Shown here in pieces: positions 1 through 9,735 of a stretch of 46,605 bases of DNA. The notes under the pieces are model-generated. The model did not search any database, was not told the DNA's origin, and was given only the letters and a program-made list of their open reading frames with translations. Both the position numbers and the translations under genes were made by a program. Source of the DNA: Bacteroidota bacterium (GTDB lineage: Bacteria; Bacteroidota; Bacteroidia; Chitinophagales; Chitinophagaceae); the NCBI GenBank assembly GCA_023433265.1, contig JAEZDR010000023.1, positions 1 to 46,605 of the forward strand, in the 5' to 3' direction. Each line of letters starts with the position of its first letter. Positions within the stretch are counted from its first letter, which is position 1.

Positions 1-84
1 ACCATTCTCTATGTCTTTGACAACCTGTCGTTTAATCTCTTCACTAAAGAATCTCTGCTGCCTAACACTAATTTTCTTTGCCAT
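1..84 (-). CDS. Transposase N-terminus (IS3 OrfA-like), cut by window edge
   Basis: An ATG at 84-82 opens a minus-strand frame that runs off the left edge after 28 codons. It begins MAKKISVRQQRFFSEEIKRQ, and a strong ribosome binding site (GGAGG) lies just upstream. The basic start followed by an 'S-E-E-I-K-R-Q-V-V' helix resembles the first helix of the helix-turn-helix in OrfA-type transposases of the IS3 group, which bind the element's ends. The IS family is inferred from this short stretch only; another HTH transposase family is possible. The ORF is too short for an automatic ORF call here. Confidence 0.6.
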   Translation of the reverse strand, partial: MAKKISVRQQRFFSEEIKRQVVKDIENG

Positions 85-127
85 AGAATTAACCTCCTTT
101 TTGGTCAACCTATGTTAGGCACGTACA
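1..127 (-). mobile_element. Left part of an insertion sequence, with candidate terminus
   Basis: The transposase start at 84 points out of the window, so the element's end should lie just to its right. Read on the minus strand from 127, the sequence begins TGTACGTGCCTAACATAGG, and a 5'-TG is usual for IS3-type ends. The boundary near 127 is inferred: the other end and the target duplication lie outside the window. Confidence 0.4.
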
Positions 128-129
128 AG

Positions 130-171
130 TGAATGGTGAATAGTGAATGGGCAATAGGCAATCGTGAATGA
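130..171 (+). repeat. Heptamer tandem repeat, six units
   Basis: Six consecutive 7-bp units follow the pattern [T/G][G/C]AAT[A/G/C][A/G] (for example TGAATGG, TGAATAG, GCAATAG). They lie without a gap a few bases from the inferred insertion sequence end. Short heptad repeats of this kind are common between genes in many bacteria; no function can be assigned. Confidence 0.7.
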
Positions 172-543
172 TGGAAAATTGGCTATTACCTGTTCAATAT
201 TTGGAGGGTAAGATAGGGGGAATGGTGGAGGCGGAAAATGATAAATGTCATGAGTAGCGGCATTAGGATTTGTAAGACCAGGAGATTGGAGTATTCAGTG
301 GGGCTAGATAGAGGCATATTCTCTGAGAATGGCTGCTGTTATTACCTATTAGCTGTTCCGGCGGAACAGAGACTTCACATAATCAGGACTATGATATTTA
401 TCATTTTTATCGTTATTCCTCAATAATGAATTCTAGAAAACTCCACCAGGAGTTACTTTCAGTTTTGATAACAAGCAGCCATGTGAGCTATTGGCTGTAA
501 CAGATTCTTCCATACACCAATTTGAACTAAAACTTCATCGCTT
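172..543. other. Gene-free stretch with one small hairpin
   Basis: No convincing gene is seen between the heptamer repeat and the start at 544. A 62-codon frame (238-426) has no ribosome binding site or recognisable content. A 7-bp perfect stem, CTGTTCC with loop GGC, sits at 353-369 without a T-run. A 6-bp stem (AACTCC/GGAGTT) sits at 439-454. Either could be the remains of a terminator or operator; I see nothing to decide. Confidence 0.4.
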
Positions 544-816
544 ATGAAATCCTATTTATTTTCAGTGCTCACTCTCTTCTGTTGTAATTTTGCAAGCGCG
601 CAGTCAAGTATTACCTGTGGCACACCTGTTAGGTTTGATACCGCTTACCCAATTAACGCCTCAGCAAAATTTTATGGAGAGACCAACAAATGGCCAAAAC
701 CTGCATGCAAACAAGCTAAAATCAGGGTAGCTTTTCAGACATATTTCTCAGTGGAAACGGGTTGTGGGACATCGGTGGATTCGCTGCTGATATTGGCGCC
801 ACGTCAATGGTCATGA
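544..816 (+). pseudogene. Signal-peptide fragment of broken secreted metalloprotease
   Basis: The 90-residue frame starts with a clear Sec signal peptide (MKSYLFSVLTLFCCNFASAQ, cleavage expected after ASA). A 'CGTPVRF...AKIRVAFQTYF' stretch follows that resembles the start of secreted M43-type proteases of Bacteroidota. The frame ends at 816, while the zinc-binding part of the protease continues in the frame one base back, open from 720. Alone this piece has no catalytic residues. It is best read as the 5' part of one gene with 762-5633, separated by a -1 shift and probably by loss of roughly 80-100 codons. Confidence 0.7.
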
Positions 817-3800
817 CTGGAGCACCTGGTGCAACTGGAATTAGTACGCAAAATATTGCGCATGAAATGGGTCATTGTCTTGGCCTCTACCACACGTTTC
901 ATAGAACCGCATGTGATATATATTATAAACTAAATTTTGTTGACAATAGGGCTGACGGCGAAAACTCTGCCTTTTGCGAATTTGGAGGTCTAACAAATCC
1001 AGCAGATCCGAGCAGTTATTGTGGTAATGGTTGGTGGGCGGGGGATTATGTTGAAGATACATGGCCGGATCCTAGTGTTGGAATTTCATATAGCGTTGTT
1101 GATTGTATTGAGCAACACCCGGCTTGGGATGTGCAATGCGGACCCGGTACAGCAACACAAAACTCTATAGGTGGATGCGTTTTTGATTGGAGGCCTCTTG
1201 CAAACAACATAATGGATTATGATATTGCAGCAGGATGTACTCCTGCTTTCACTCCTGGACAAGGTGAGAGAATGTTGAAAGCGATCGCAAACGACATTGA
1301 CATTAATAAGACAGTTGAAAAAGATGCAGTAGCTGTTAACATCGAATCCTCATCTCCTTTTAATATCTGCTCAGATGCCTCTCCGATAACGCTTACCGCT
1401 AAAACGTCAAGCAATTATTATTTGATTTGGAATAACAACAGTAAGTCAGCTTCAATCGTTGTCAACCCTAAAGTTACTTCTACTTACACGGCTACAGCAT
1501 ATAGCGAGTGTATGGTTACACAAGTAACAGCAGTTACCTTTCATGTCAATGACGATGTGAAATTAGATATCACAGGAGCTACAAGCATATGCTCTGGCAG
1601 CACAAATATACCATATGGAGTTGATGATCATGGCAACTCGAATTATGATCCGTCTGTTGGTGTCTGGGCTGTTATGTCAGGAATCGCTTCCATTACAAGC
1701 GATGGGCATTTGAGCGTTCCGGCCTCTACCTCTGGCATTATCAGGATTTCATATAGTACTACCAGTAATGTTATGGGGTGTAATGTAGTGGCTGAGTATG
1801 AAATCAATGTTATACCAGAGTCCACAACGGTTACAATAACAGCATCTCAAAGCTCAGTTTGTTTAGGTGAATCAGTAGTATTGACTGCATCGTCAACATA
1901 TACAGGGTTGAATTATTTGTGGAACGGAAGCTTAAGCGGTTCATCTATAACAGTCACTCCGAATACTACTACCAACTACGTTTTAAGTGTTACTAATTGG
2001 CCCTGTCCACGTAGATTATTAACCGGAGAAAAAATTATAACGGTCAATATACCGCCGGTATTAGATCCTATTTCAGGGTTAAGTCCAAGAATTTGCGCTG
2101 ACCAAGTAGTAAGCCTGCAATGTACCCCTGGTTTATCGGGTAGCAGTTTTTGGGAGTGTTCCACACTTGGAAACTTCAGTAATGCTTTGTCTCCTACAAC
2201 AGAATTCAGCACAAATGTTAGCGGTGACGTCTTGGTGTCCTACACCTTGACCGACGCTAATAATTGCGCTTCAACAGTATCGCAGCCAGCTTTTGTTTAT
2301 TATGAAACATTGCAGATCACTGGACCGAGTTCATTATGTCTTGGTAATAATTCTGTGCTGCAAGCGAACAATCCCGGAGGTACATGGGCATCTAGTAATA
2401 AATTGATTGCAAACATTGACCCCGTTAGTGGATTGGTGAAAGCTTTGAGTCCAGGAACAGTTGATATTAGCTACCATTGGACAGGTTGCGGCCCTGAGGT
2501 AATTGGAGTTCATACTATAACGGTTATAGCTCCGCCGATGATTGTACAAAGTAAGAATCTTTTGTGCTTGGGTTCAACTTATAGTTTTACATCGAATGTT
2601 ACAGGAAGTTGGATAAGTGATGACCCAGCAATTGCAACGATAAGTTCTGCCGGATTAGTTACCCCCCAGGCATCTGGTTCTACAACAATAAAATTTCTAC
2701 CAACTGCAACAACTTGCCAGACCGGCTTACTGAGAGTACCTATTACAGTAGTTGACTGTAGTGTTAATATACCTTGCAGCACAGTCGTATCTACTACCAT
2801 TTCCGGAGGCTTAAGAAGCACAGTGTTCAATCCCGACAATTATATAATTGCCAGCGACCTGGATATATCACACGGGACTGTAACCTTTCAAAATGCTCAA
2901 GTTATAGTTAATCCAGGCGTGACAATTACAGTGAAAAGTGGTGCCACACTTGAAATACTAGGTAGTCATTTTTACGGCTGTATGGGTATGTGGCAGGGTA
3001 TTGTGATGGAAGACGGCGCTAAAATAAGGATTGATAAGCTATCAACTGTGTCTTCTTTGATTGAGGACGCCTATATTGCTGTTCTTTTTGAGCCCTCTAA
3101 CCCTGTTCTAAATTATAGTGAACAGTTTATTTCCATTTCAAATACAATATTTAACCGAAACCAGGTATCTATTAAGCTAAGCAATATTGCAGACGTGGCG
3201 GGAACATCAACTTTACAATTTCCAATTAACATTTACAATAACATATTCACAAGCAGAGATATTTGGTTTAGTCCAGAAAACATAAACTGGGAAAACATCA
3301 ACACAATTAGGCAAACGACTGTTACGCTGTCCACGCCTTTTAACAGCACACCGTTAAGCTACACTTCTCCTTATATAGATAACAGCATATATATTGACAA
3401 TAATATTAGATCCTGGCTTAAAGACGCCGGAGGGAAACCTGATGTAGCAATCATTATTTCTAATTATGGCTCGAAGACTTTGACAGGCGAATTCAAGTCC
3501 ATACTTATAGGCCATAGAGCCACGGTTGAGCCACTCGGAGAAGGAAATGCAGGTTTGGTAGAACAGAATACAACCATTTTTGATAATCATAATGTCGGGG
3601 TCAAAGTTATAAATGCGAACGTGATTATTAACAACTGCACCTTCCAAAAGCCCTCAGATAATGGCTATATCAGCGAAACTCAATCAGGTGTTGGAATACT
3701 GGTAGAAAACGCTGGATTCCCACGATCATTTATTGTGGAGACACCGGAATTTTCAGCAAAGAATGCTTTTTTTGATTTGAACAGCGGTATTTGTGTTGGC

Positions 3801-5633
3801 GGAAGCGAAAATGTTTCGATAAGTAGATGTGATTTCAGAAGCAGCCAGACGTTATCCTCAATTGGTCCGAAGGGAACGAACGGCATTTATGGAACGAACT
3901 TCTACTTTGACAAGGTGGCTTTGAATGAAAACGATTTTGCTAATATCAGAAATGCGGTTCGGTATTTAACCGGAGGTGGAAGGGGAATGATCGTAAAATT
4001 TGGTAGCCTTGAGGTAAATAGGAACCAAGTTACCGATGTCCTACCTTCATTAACAGGAACAATAAGTCCATTTGTAGAACATGCAATTCATTTGCAAACT
4101 CTTATATATGGGGAGAACAATCAGCCTGTTTCAATTCTGTCCAACAATATCGATAAGGTAACCAATGGTATAATACTTAGTGGGAATGGTTGGAGTGGCT
4201 GTAATGTGTCTCACAATAGGATAACCTTGAGCCAAGACGTCACCGGAGGTTATGATCTACGCTATGGAATCCATATAGAGGGCGCAACAGGAAGAGCAGA
4301 GAATCCCGTTGTAGTTGGCGCCAATTTCATTTCAGGATACGATATGTCTGAAAACACTGTCGGTATTCAGCTCTCTCAGGTTACCAGGGCTATCGTGACA
4401 TGTGACACAGTAGAAAAGCATATGCACGGTTTTAGGTTTGTTGGAACTAACCCGGTAACAAAATTCTGGGATAATAAAATAAATAGCACTAATCAATACG
4501 GGATGACATTAGCAAATGATGGGGTGATTGATAAGCAGGGCAATGAGCTCAACTCAGCGCCAGGACTGGCAGGGCAGCTATGCAGCAGCAACAATATTTG
4601 GGAAGGCGGACTGGCTGAATGGAATAATCCCGGGCAGTATATGACATTTACCGATGGAAGTGAAGCTTCGAAATCACCTCTTGTTATAAGGAATGCTTTT
4701 AGATTTAATCCTGACGGTTCTGGGCTATCAGATCAAACTTATCCAGGGGCTAAATACAGCACAGCGGACAACACGCTAATAATTGCAACTGGTACTGAAG
4801 GGATATGTAAGCGTTGTGCAACGGCAGAAGCCCCACCGGAGCCTGGAATGATCAAAAGCCTGCTGGAGGAGATAGCCGACGGAACAGTAAGCTTACCTAA
4901 CGATGACCCTGAAGAGCGTTTGTTCGTAATGAGACAACAATTGTATGAATTGCTGAAAAGCGATCCAAGCCAACTAGTTAACAGTAATTGCCTGCAGCAA
5001 TTTTTGTACAACAATCATTGGAGTAATCTTGATTTTATCTACTACGCTGGTCGTTACCTGGCTGATGGTGATATGTTTGCCGTGCAAACATTGCTGGGTT
5101 CCTGGCCGGGACAGGGCAATATGGATGAAGCTTTCCAGAACTACTTTCAATGGATGGTTGATATGTATTATACGCCGGGCTATACACCGGACTTGAATGA
5201 TGTGCTTCAACTTGCAAACAAATGCCCTCTTAAGTATGGCACTGTAGTATATGCGGTAAGGAATCTTTATAATGCACTTACAAATGAAATTAACCAGTTC
5301 GATGATCAGTGCGACCCACAGAGCAGGAGCGCTACACCACAAGGAACGCAGTTCATCAGGCTAAACCAACCAAAGAAACCCCAGGTTCAAACAGAAGGCA
5401 TTAGCAAGGCTAAGGTGTACCCGAACCCGGCAGGGGAAGTTGTAAACATTGAGTATTCTAGTATTAAGCAAGTTGCTGTTACAGATATCACTGGAAGGGT
5501 TGTTTTGACAAGAAGCTTTAACGGAGAAAAGACAATTCAGCTTAACATTCAAAACCTGTCAAAAGGCTTATATTTACTAAAAATCTACAGTGGCAACCAA
5601 CCGGCCGTTACTGAGAAGCTAATTGTTGAGTAG
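762..5633 (+). pseudogene. M43-like metalloprotease / Ig-like / beta-helix protein with T9SS tail, lacking its 5' part
   Basis: This frame has no own signal peptide and opens with a TTG, so it is probably the rest of the gene that starts at 544. The zinc motif HEMGHCLGLYH is at residues 34-44, and the Met-turn 'NIMDYD' follows about 120 residues later; both are typical of pappalysin/M43 proteases. Residues of about 190-660 hold several Ig-like modules ('ICSGS', 'VCLGESVVLTA', 'ICADQVVSLQC', 'LCLGNNSVL'). About 690-1330 looks like a right-handed parallel beta-helix with many short Asn/Ile-rich repeats. The last 75 residues are a type A T9SS sorting domain ('VYPNPAGE', 'GLYLLKIYSG'). Without the signal peptide the product cannot be exported, so the gene is probably inactive unless the break is a sequencing error. 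Confidence 0.7.
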
Positions 5634-5634
5634 T

Positions 5635-7143
5635 ATGCGTTACGCACTTTTCTATACAAAGAAGCATAACCTCTTGGTGGTGCTTCTTTTGCTTAGTTGG
5701 ACTGTGGTTTTTGGGCAGCAGAACCTTGTGCCCAATTATAGCTTTGAAGACTACACCACTTGCCCTTCGGGTGCAAATCTATATAATGTACGAAACAATT
5801 GTCAGCCCGACCTTTGGTATAAACCAGATTTAAAACTTGCAGCATACTATAATGCATGTGCAGTGGATCCTGCTGATTATAGTTATGTTCCAAATCATTT
5901 ACTTACGTCTGGATTAAGCTACCAATTAGCCCGTACTGGCGTAGCATACATCGGAATGTTCTACTATAACGGCGCAGATTCAAGAAATTATTTCCAGGTA
6001 AAACTCACTGACAGTTTAAAAAAAAACAAGTGCTATTATGCAGAGAGCTATGTGAGTCTTGGTAATTCCTGGAAACGGGCTTGCAACAATCAGGGAATGT
6101 TGTTTACCAAACAAGCTGTGTATGTGGATACCAATGCCATCCCTCTTGTGAAGCTTCTTCCGGCTAACCCACAAGTAGTTAATCACGGGAATTCAATTAT
6201 ATCAGATACTTTGAATTGGGTAAAGGTGAGCGGAGTTTTCGTAGCCGAAGGCGGAGAACAGTATTTAACATTGGGCAATTTCAAGAATAATTTGCAGACT
6301 GCTTCTGCAGTAGTGAATCCCTCCGGAGGCTATGACGGTGCGGGGTATTATGTGGACGACGTTTCTGTTTATGCACTTGACAGCTTTCCGCTTCCTGCTG
6401 ATGCGGGGCCGGATGTGACTATTGTTCCTGGCGATAGTGCCTTCATAGGGAGCTATACAAGTGGACTTACCGGAGTTACCTGGTATAACAGTAGCGGTGT
6501 TGTGATAGCAACAGGAAAGCCCTGGATAAAAGTAAGCCCGCCAACCAGTACGTTCTATATAATTGAACAAACGGTTTGCGGCAACTACAGCAGGGACACA
6601 GTGATGGTGGAAGTGTCCACAACAGTACCCCTCAGCTTTGTTGATTACAGGGTGAGCGTTATTGGCGAACAGGTGAGGCATGTGTTTACCACAGCCAACG
6701 AGGTAAATGTTGCTTATTATAACATTCAGCGCAGCAGTGATGGCAGATGGTTTACCAATATCGGGCGGGAAGAGGCAAGGAATGTACAGGAAAGCTGCTA
6801 TGTATTCGTGGATCAGCGGCCATTGACCGGAACTAGTTATTATAGGATAGAAGCGAATCATCAAGACGGCAGTAAACAATACAGCCGGGTTGAAAAGGTG
6901 CAGGTTAACGCTCAAAGGAAAGGCATTGTTGTTTATCCTAATCCTGCCAAAGATGTATTGATTATTGAAGTTGCTGCGGCAGGAGAATTGCAGTTGCTGG
7001 ACAATCTTGGCAGAGTGGTGAAGCAGCAGTCAATCGCCTTAGGCAAGAACAGTGTTGACCTCAGTGCTCTTGCACCTGGAATGTACGTGTTGCGGGTAAT
7101 TACAACAACAGGAGTTATGGTTGAGAGGGTGGTGAAGGAATAG
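5635..7143 (+). CDS. T9SS-exported protein, 'NLVPNYSFEDY' family, copy 1
   Basis: The start is taken at ATG 5635, one base after the stop of the previous gene; it gives a Sec signal (LLVVLLLLSWTVVFGQ). The mature protein opens with NLVPNYSFEDYTTCP, a motif common at the start of secreted Bacteroidota proteins with a jelly-roll-like first domain ('YYVDDVSVY' is its typical last strand). A short Ig-like segment 'PADAGPDVTIVPGDSAFIG' follows, then a region 'SFVDYRVSVIGEQVRHVFTTANE'. A T9SS type A tail ('VVYPNPAKDVLII', 'GMYVLRV') ends the protein of 502 residues. The function is unknown; a cell-surface or secreted role is likely. It is a tandem paralogue of 7246-8751. Confidence 0.8.
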   Translation: MRYALFYTKKHNLLVVLLLLSWTVVFGQQNLVPNYSFEDYTTCPSGANLYNVRNNCQPDLWYKPDLKLAAYYNACAVDPADYSYVPNHLLTSGLSYQLARTGVAYIGMFYYNGADSRNYFQVKLTDSLKKNKCYYAESYVSLGNSWKRACNNQGMLFTKQAVYVDTNAIPLVKLLPANPQVVNHGNSIISDTLNWVKVSGVFVAEGGEQYLTLGNFKNNLQTASAVVNPSGGYDGAGYYVDDVSVYALDSFPLPADAGPDVTIVPGDSAFIGSYTSGLTGVTWYNSSGVVIATGKPWIKVSPPTSTFYIIEQTVCGNYSRDTVMVEVSTTVPLSFVDYRVSVIGEQVRHVFTTANEVNVAYYNIQRSSDGRWFTNIGREEARNVQESCYVFVDQRPLTGTSYYRIEANHQDGSKQYSRVEKVQVNAQRKGIVVYPNPAKDVLIIEVAAAGELQLLDNLGRVVKQQSIALGKNSVDLSALAPGMYVLRVITTTGVMVERVVKE

Positions 7144-7169
7144 GAGTAGGTTCAAAATGAAAAAGTAAG

Positions 7170-7244
7170 ATGCTATTTATAATTCGAAAAAAGCTTTTCA
7201 GCGGCAGCGAACCGGCAGCCACTGAGAAGCTAATTGTTGATTGA
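7170..7244 (+). pseudogene. Duplicated scrap of a T9SS tail
   Basis: The gap between the two paralogues carries a 24-codon frame ending 'FSGSEPAATEKLIVD' and a stop. It matches the last residues of the metalloprotease gene ('YSGNQPAVTEKLIVE', ending at 5633). In both places the stop is followed by one T and then the ATG of the next gene. The scrap therefore marks the left end of the segment that was duplicated to give the second paralogue. It has no function of its own that I can see, though it may supply translational context for the next start. Confidence 0.8.
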
Positions 7245-7245
7245 T

Positions 7246-8751
7246 ATGGATTTGAAAATGACATATCTAGTGAAGTACAATGTTATGGTTTTACTTCATT
7301 TACTTTGCTGCCTTACATTGTCAGGACAACCTGTCAACCTTGTGCCTAATCCTAGTTTTGAAGACTATAGTATTTGTCCTTCTGCAGCCAGCATATATGA
7401 TTTAAAGAATAATTGTCAACCTAATTTCTGGTATAAACCTGATAGAAAAGAGGCCGTGTATTATAATGCCTGTGCAGTCAATACGAACACATATGTTCCC
7501 TTTCATATGATTAATCCAGGTCCAAGCTACCAACCTGCGCGCACCGGTGTTGGATATATTGGAATGTTTTACTACAATGGTATAGATGGCAGAAATTATT
7601 TCCAGGTAAAGCTTACTGACAGCTTAAGAAAGAACAAGTGTTATTATGTGGAATGTTATGTGAGTCTTGGTAATTCCTGGAAAAGGGCTTGTAATAACCA
7701 GGGCATACTGTTAACCAAGCAGGCCGTTTATGTGGATACTAGTGCTTCTCCTTCGGTTTACCTTTTACCGGCTAACCCTCAGGTGGTAAATCATGGAAAC
7801 CCTATTATTTCTGATACTTTAAACTGGGTTAAAGTAAGCGGGCTAGTGGTTGCAGAAGGAGGAGAGCAGTATCTAACATTGGGTAATTTCAGGAACAATA
7901 TCCAAACAGCTTCTGCGGTTGTTAATCCTTCAGGAGGTTACGATGGAGCGGGTTACTATGTAGATGATGTAAGTGTGATTCCTCTCGACAGCATGCCTCT
8001 TCCCGCGGATGCTGGGCCTGATGTTACCGTAGCTCCCGGTGGCAGCGTATTCATTGGCAGTTATACAAATGGACTCACTGCAATTAGCTGGTATAACAAC
8101 AGTGGCGCGGTAATAGCTACCGGTGTTCCGGGTATCACCGTAAGCCCCGCAACAAGCACGTTCTATGTAATTGAACAAACGGTTTGCGGCAACTACAGCA
8201 GGGACACTGTGATGGTGGAAGTGTCCACAACAGTACCCCTCAGCTTTGTTGATTACAGGGTGAGCGTTATTGGCGAACAGGTGAGGCATGTGTTTACAAC
8301 AGCCAACGAGGTAAATGTTGCTTATTATAACATTCAGCGCAGCAGTGATGGCAGATGGTTTACCAATATCGGGCGGGAAGAGGCAAGGAATGTACAGGAA
8401 AGCCGCTATGTATTCGTGGATCAGCAGCCATTGACCGGGACTAGTTATTATAGGATAGAAGCGATTCATCAAGACGGCAATAAACAATACAGCAGGGTTG
8501 AGAAGGTGCAGGTTAACGCTCCAAGGAAAAGCATTGTTGTTTATCCTAATCCTGCCAAAGATGTATTGGTTATTGAGAGTACATCTACCGGAGAATTGCA
8601 GATTTTAGACATCCTGGGCAGGGTGGTTAAACTGCAAAGAATATTCGCCGGGAAGAACAGCCTGGATATAAGTGTACTGGTTGCAGGGTTGTATAGGGTA
8701 TGTATAACTAGCCCGGCGGGACGGATAGAAGAGAAGCTGATAAAGGAGTAG
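7246..8751 (+). CDS. T9SS-exported protein, 'NLVPNPSFEDY' family, copy 2
   Basis: The start at ATG 7246 is homologous in position to the start of copy 1. The order of parts is the same: signal peptide (MVLLHLLCCLTLSGQ), NLVPNPSFEDYSICP opening, 'YYVDDVSVI' strand, 'PADAGPDVTVAPGG' Ig-like segment, 'SFVDYRVSVIGEQVRHVFTTANE' region and a T9SS tail ('VVYPNPAKDVLVI', 'GLYRVCITSP'), 501 residues. The first two thirds have drifted from copy 1. About 415 bases from 8156 to 8571 are nearly identical to 6552-6965. The final 60 residues differ again. Function unknown; surface or secreted. Confidence 0.8.
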   Translation: MDLKMTYLVKYNVMVLLHLLCCLTLSGQPVNLVPNPSFEDYSICPSAASIYDLKNNCQPNFWYKPDRKEAVYYNACAVNTNTYVPFHMINPGPSYQPARTGVGYIGMFYYNGIDGRNYFQVKLTDSLRKNKCYYVECYVSLGNSWKRACNNQGILLTKQAVYVDTSASPSVYLLPANPQVVNHGNPIISDTLNWVKVSGLVVAEGGEQYLTLGNFRNNIQTASAVVNPSGGYDGAGYYVDDVSVIPLDSMPLPADAGPDVTVAPGGSVFIGSYTNGLTAISWYNNSGAVIATGVPGITVSPATSTFYVIEQTVCGNYSRDTVMVEVSTTVPLSFVDYRVSVIGEQVRHVFTTANEVNVAYYNIQRSSDGRWFTNIGREEARNVQESRYVFVDQQPLTGTSYYRIEAIHQDGNKQYSRVEKVQVNAPRKSIVVYPNPAKDVLVIESTSTGELQILDILGRVVKLQRIFAGKNSLDISVLVAGLYRVCITSPAGRIEEKLIKE

Positions 8752-9010
8752 GATGAGACGGCGCTACTGCTTAAAGGTGTTTCAAGACGTTAGGTTATCC
8801 ACTCCACTGCCCGGTGAGGGGTGGAAGGTTATGGATACTTGCCGGAGCTATATTCATTTGCTGTGGGCACTCTATATTTCGAAAAGGCTGATAAAATGGA
8901 TTTAGAAGCCCACAAGGGGCAGGGTAGGACTTGCGGCGCTAAATGGGGGTGCGGGTATTGGTTACCGGGTGTTTAGCATAAAAAGCAAGTGGCAAAAAGC
9001 TTCTAACTCC

Positions 9011-9018
9011 TACATTTG
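9011..9018 (+). promoter_or_regulatory. Candidate -7 box of the efp promoter
   Basis: TACATTTG fits the Bacteroidota -7 consensus TAnnTTTG and lies 14 bases before the efp ATG, implying a very short leader. I do not see a clear -33 TTTG. The 281 bases between 8752 and 9032 hold nothing else I recognise. Confidence 0.5.
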
Positions 9019-9032
9019 CGCAAAATACAATT

Positions 9033-9596
9033 ATGGCAACCACATCCGATATCAGCCGCGGCATGATCCTCAAACTTGAGGGCAACCTGTACTCTGTTGT
9101 AGAGTTCGGGGAAAATAAGACTGCAAGAGCTGCAGCAAAAGTTTGGGCAAAATTAAAAGGGGTTGATAATAGTCGCACCATTGAGAAAACATGGAACAGC
9201 GGCGAAACTATCTTCCCTGTTAGAGTAGAAAAGAAGACTTACCAGTTTCTATATAAAGACGAGAGTGGCTATAACTTCATGGATAATGAGACTTTCGAAC
9301 AAATCGTCCTGGCCGAATCTATGATAGATGCGCCGCAGTTTTTAAAAGACGGGGGAGAGGTATTCATATTTATCAATACAGAAACTGAGCTACCTATTGG
9401 AGCGGAATTACCGGAAAAAATTGTTTTGCAGGTTACTTATAGCGAACCGGGCGTGAAAGGTGATACCGCGACAAATGCTCTGAAACCAGCAACCGTAGAA
9501 ACGGGGGCAACGGTAAGGGTTCCGTTGTTTGTAAATGAAGGTGAGATGATCCGTATAAACACAAAAACAGGTGATTACGTGGAGCGGGTTAAATAG
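9033..9596 (+). CDS. efp: Elongation factor P
   Basis: EF-P binds the ribosome next to the P-site tRNA and relieves stalling at consecutive prolines. The 187-residue length and three-domain pattern fit: an N-terminal KOW-like domain ('ISRGMILKLEGNLYSVVEF'), a central domain, and the C-terminal OB domain ending 'RINTKTGDYVERVK'. The tip of the first domain, which enters the peptidyl-transferase centre, reads NKTARAAAK. Arg32 stands where E. coli EF-P has the lysylated Lys34 and where EarP-dependent EF-Ps have the rhamnosylated Arg32. The gene precedes accB, a common arrangement. The ATG at 9033 is supported by the -7 box upstream. Confidence 0.95.
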   Translation: MATTSDISRGMILKLEGNLYSVVEFGENKTARAAAKVWAKLKGVDNSRTIEKTWNSGETIFPVRVEKKTYQFLYKDESGYNFMDNETFEQIVLAESMIDAPQFLKDGGEVFIFINTETELPIGAELPEKIVLQVTYSEPGVKGDTATNALKPATVETGATVRVPLFVNEGEMIRINTKTGDYVERVK

Positions 9597-9659
9597 ATTT
9601 TCGCTTATAAAAACCCCATAGTGCTTTTAGGCAAAAACGGTTCATTTTCAGTCAAAAAC

Positions 9660-9683
9660 AGGCTATTTTGTATAAAAAAGCCT
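9660..9683 (+). terminator. Hairpin between efp and accB
   Basis: AGGCTATTTT (9660-9669) pairs with AAAAAAGCCT (9674-9683), nine of ten positions, around the loop GTAT. The flanking sequence is A/T-rich. It could end efp transcription or only reduce read-through into accB; no long T-run follows. Confidence 0.45.
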
Positions 9684-9735
9684 ATTTTGCCGTCCCTTTT
9701 TGAATAAAAATTCATCAAAACCCCAAAAAATAATT

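Noticed and set aside
238..426. A 62-codon plus-strand frame in the gene-free region after the insertion sequence
   Set aside because: No ribosome binding site, no recognisable protein content, and low-complexity surroundings; probably chance.
720..816. Programmed -1 ribosomal frameshift joining the signal peptide to the metalloprotease
   Set aside because: No slippery heptamer of the X-XXY-YYZ type in the right frame, and the joined product would still lack part of the catalytic domain.
6265..6915. Long minus-strand frame (216 codons) with a similar one at 7930-8487
   Set aside because: Both lie antisense to the conserved T9SS paralogues and resemble each other only because the sense genes do. 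Composition is unlike real proteins here.
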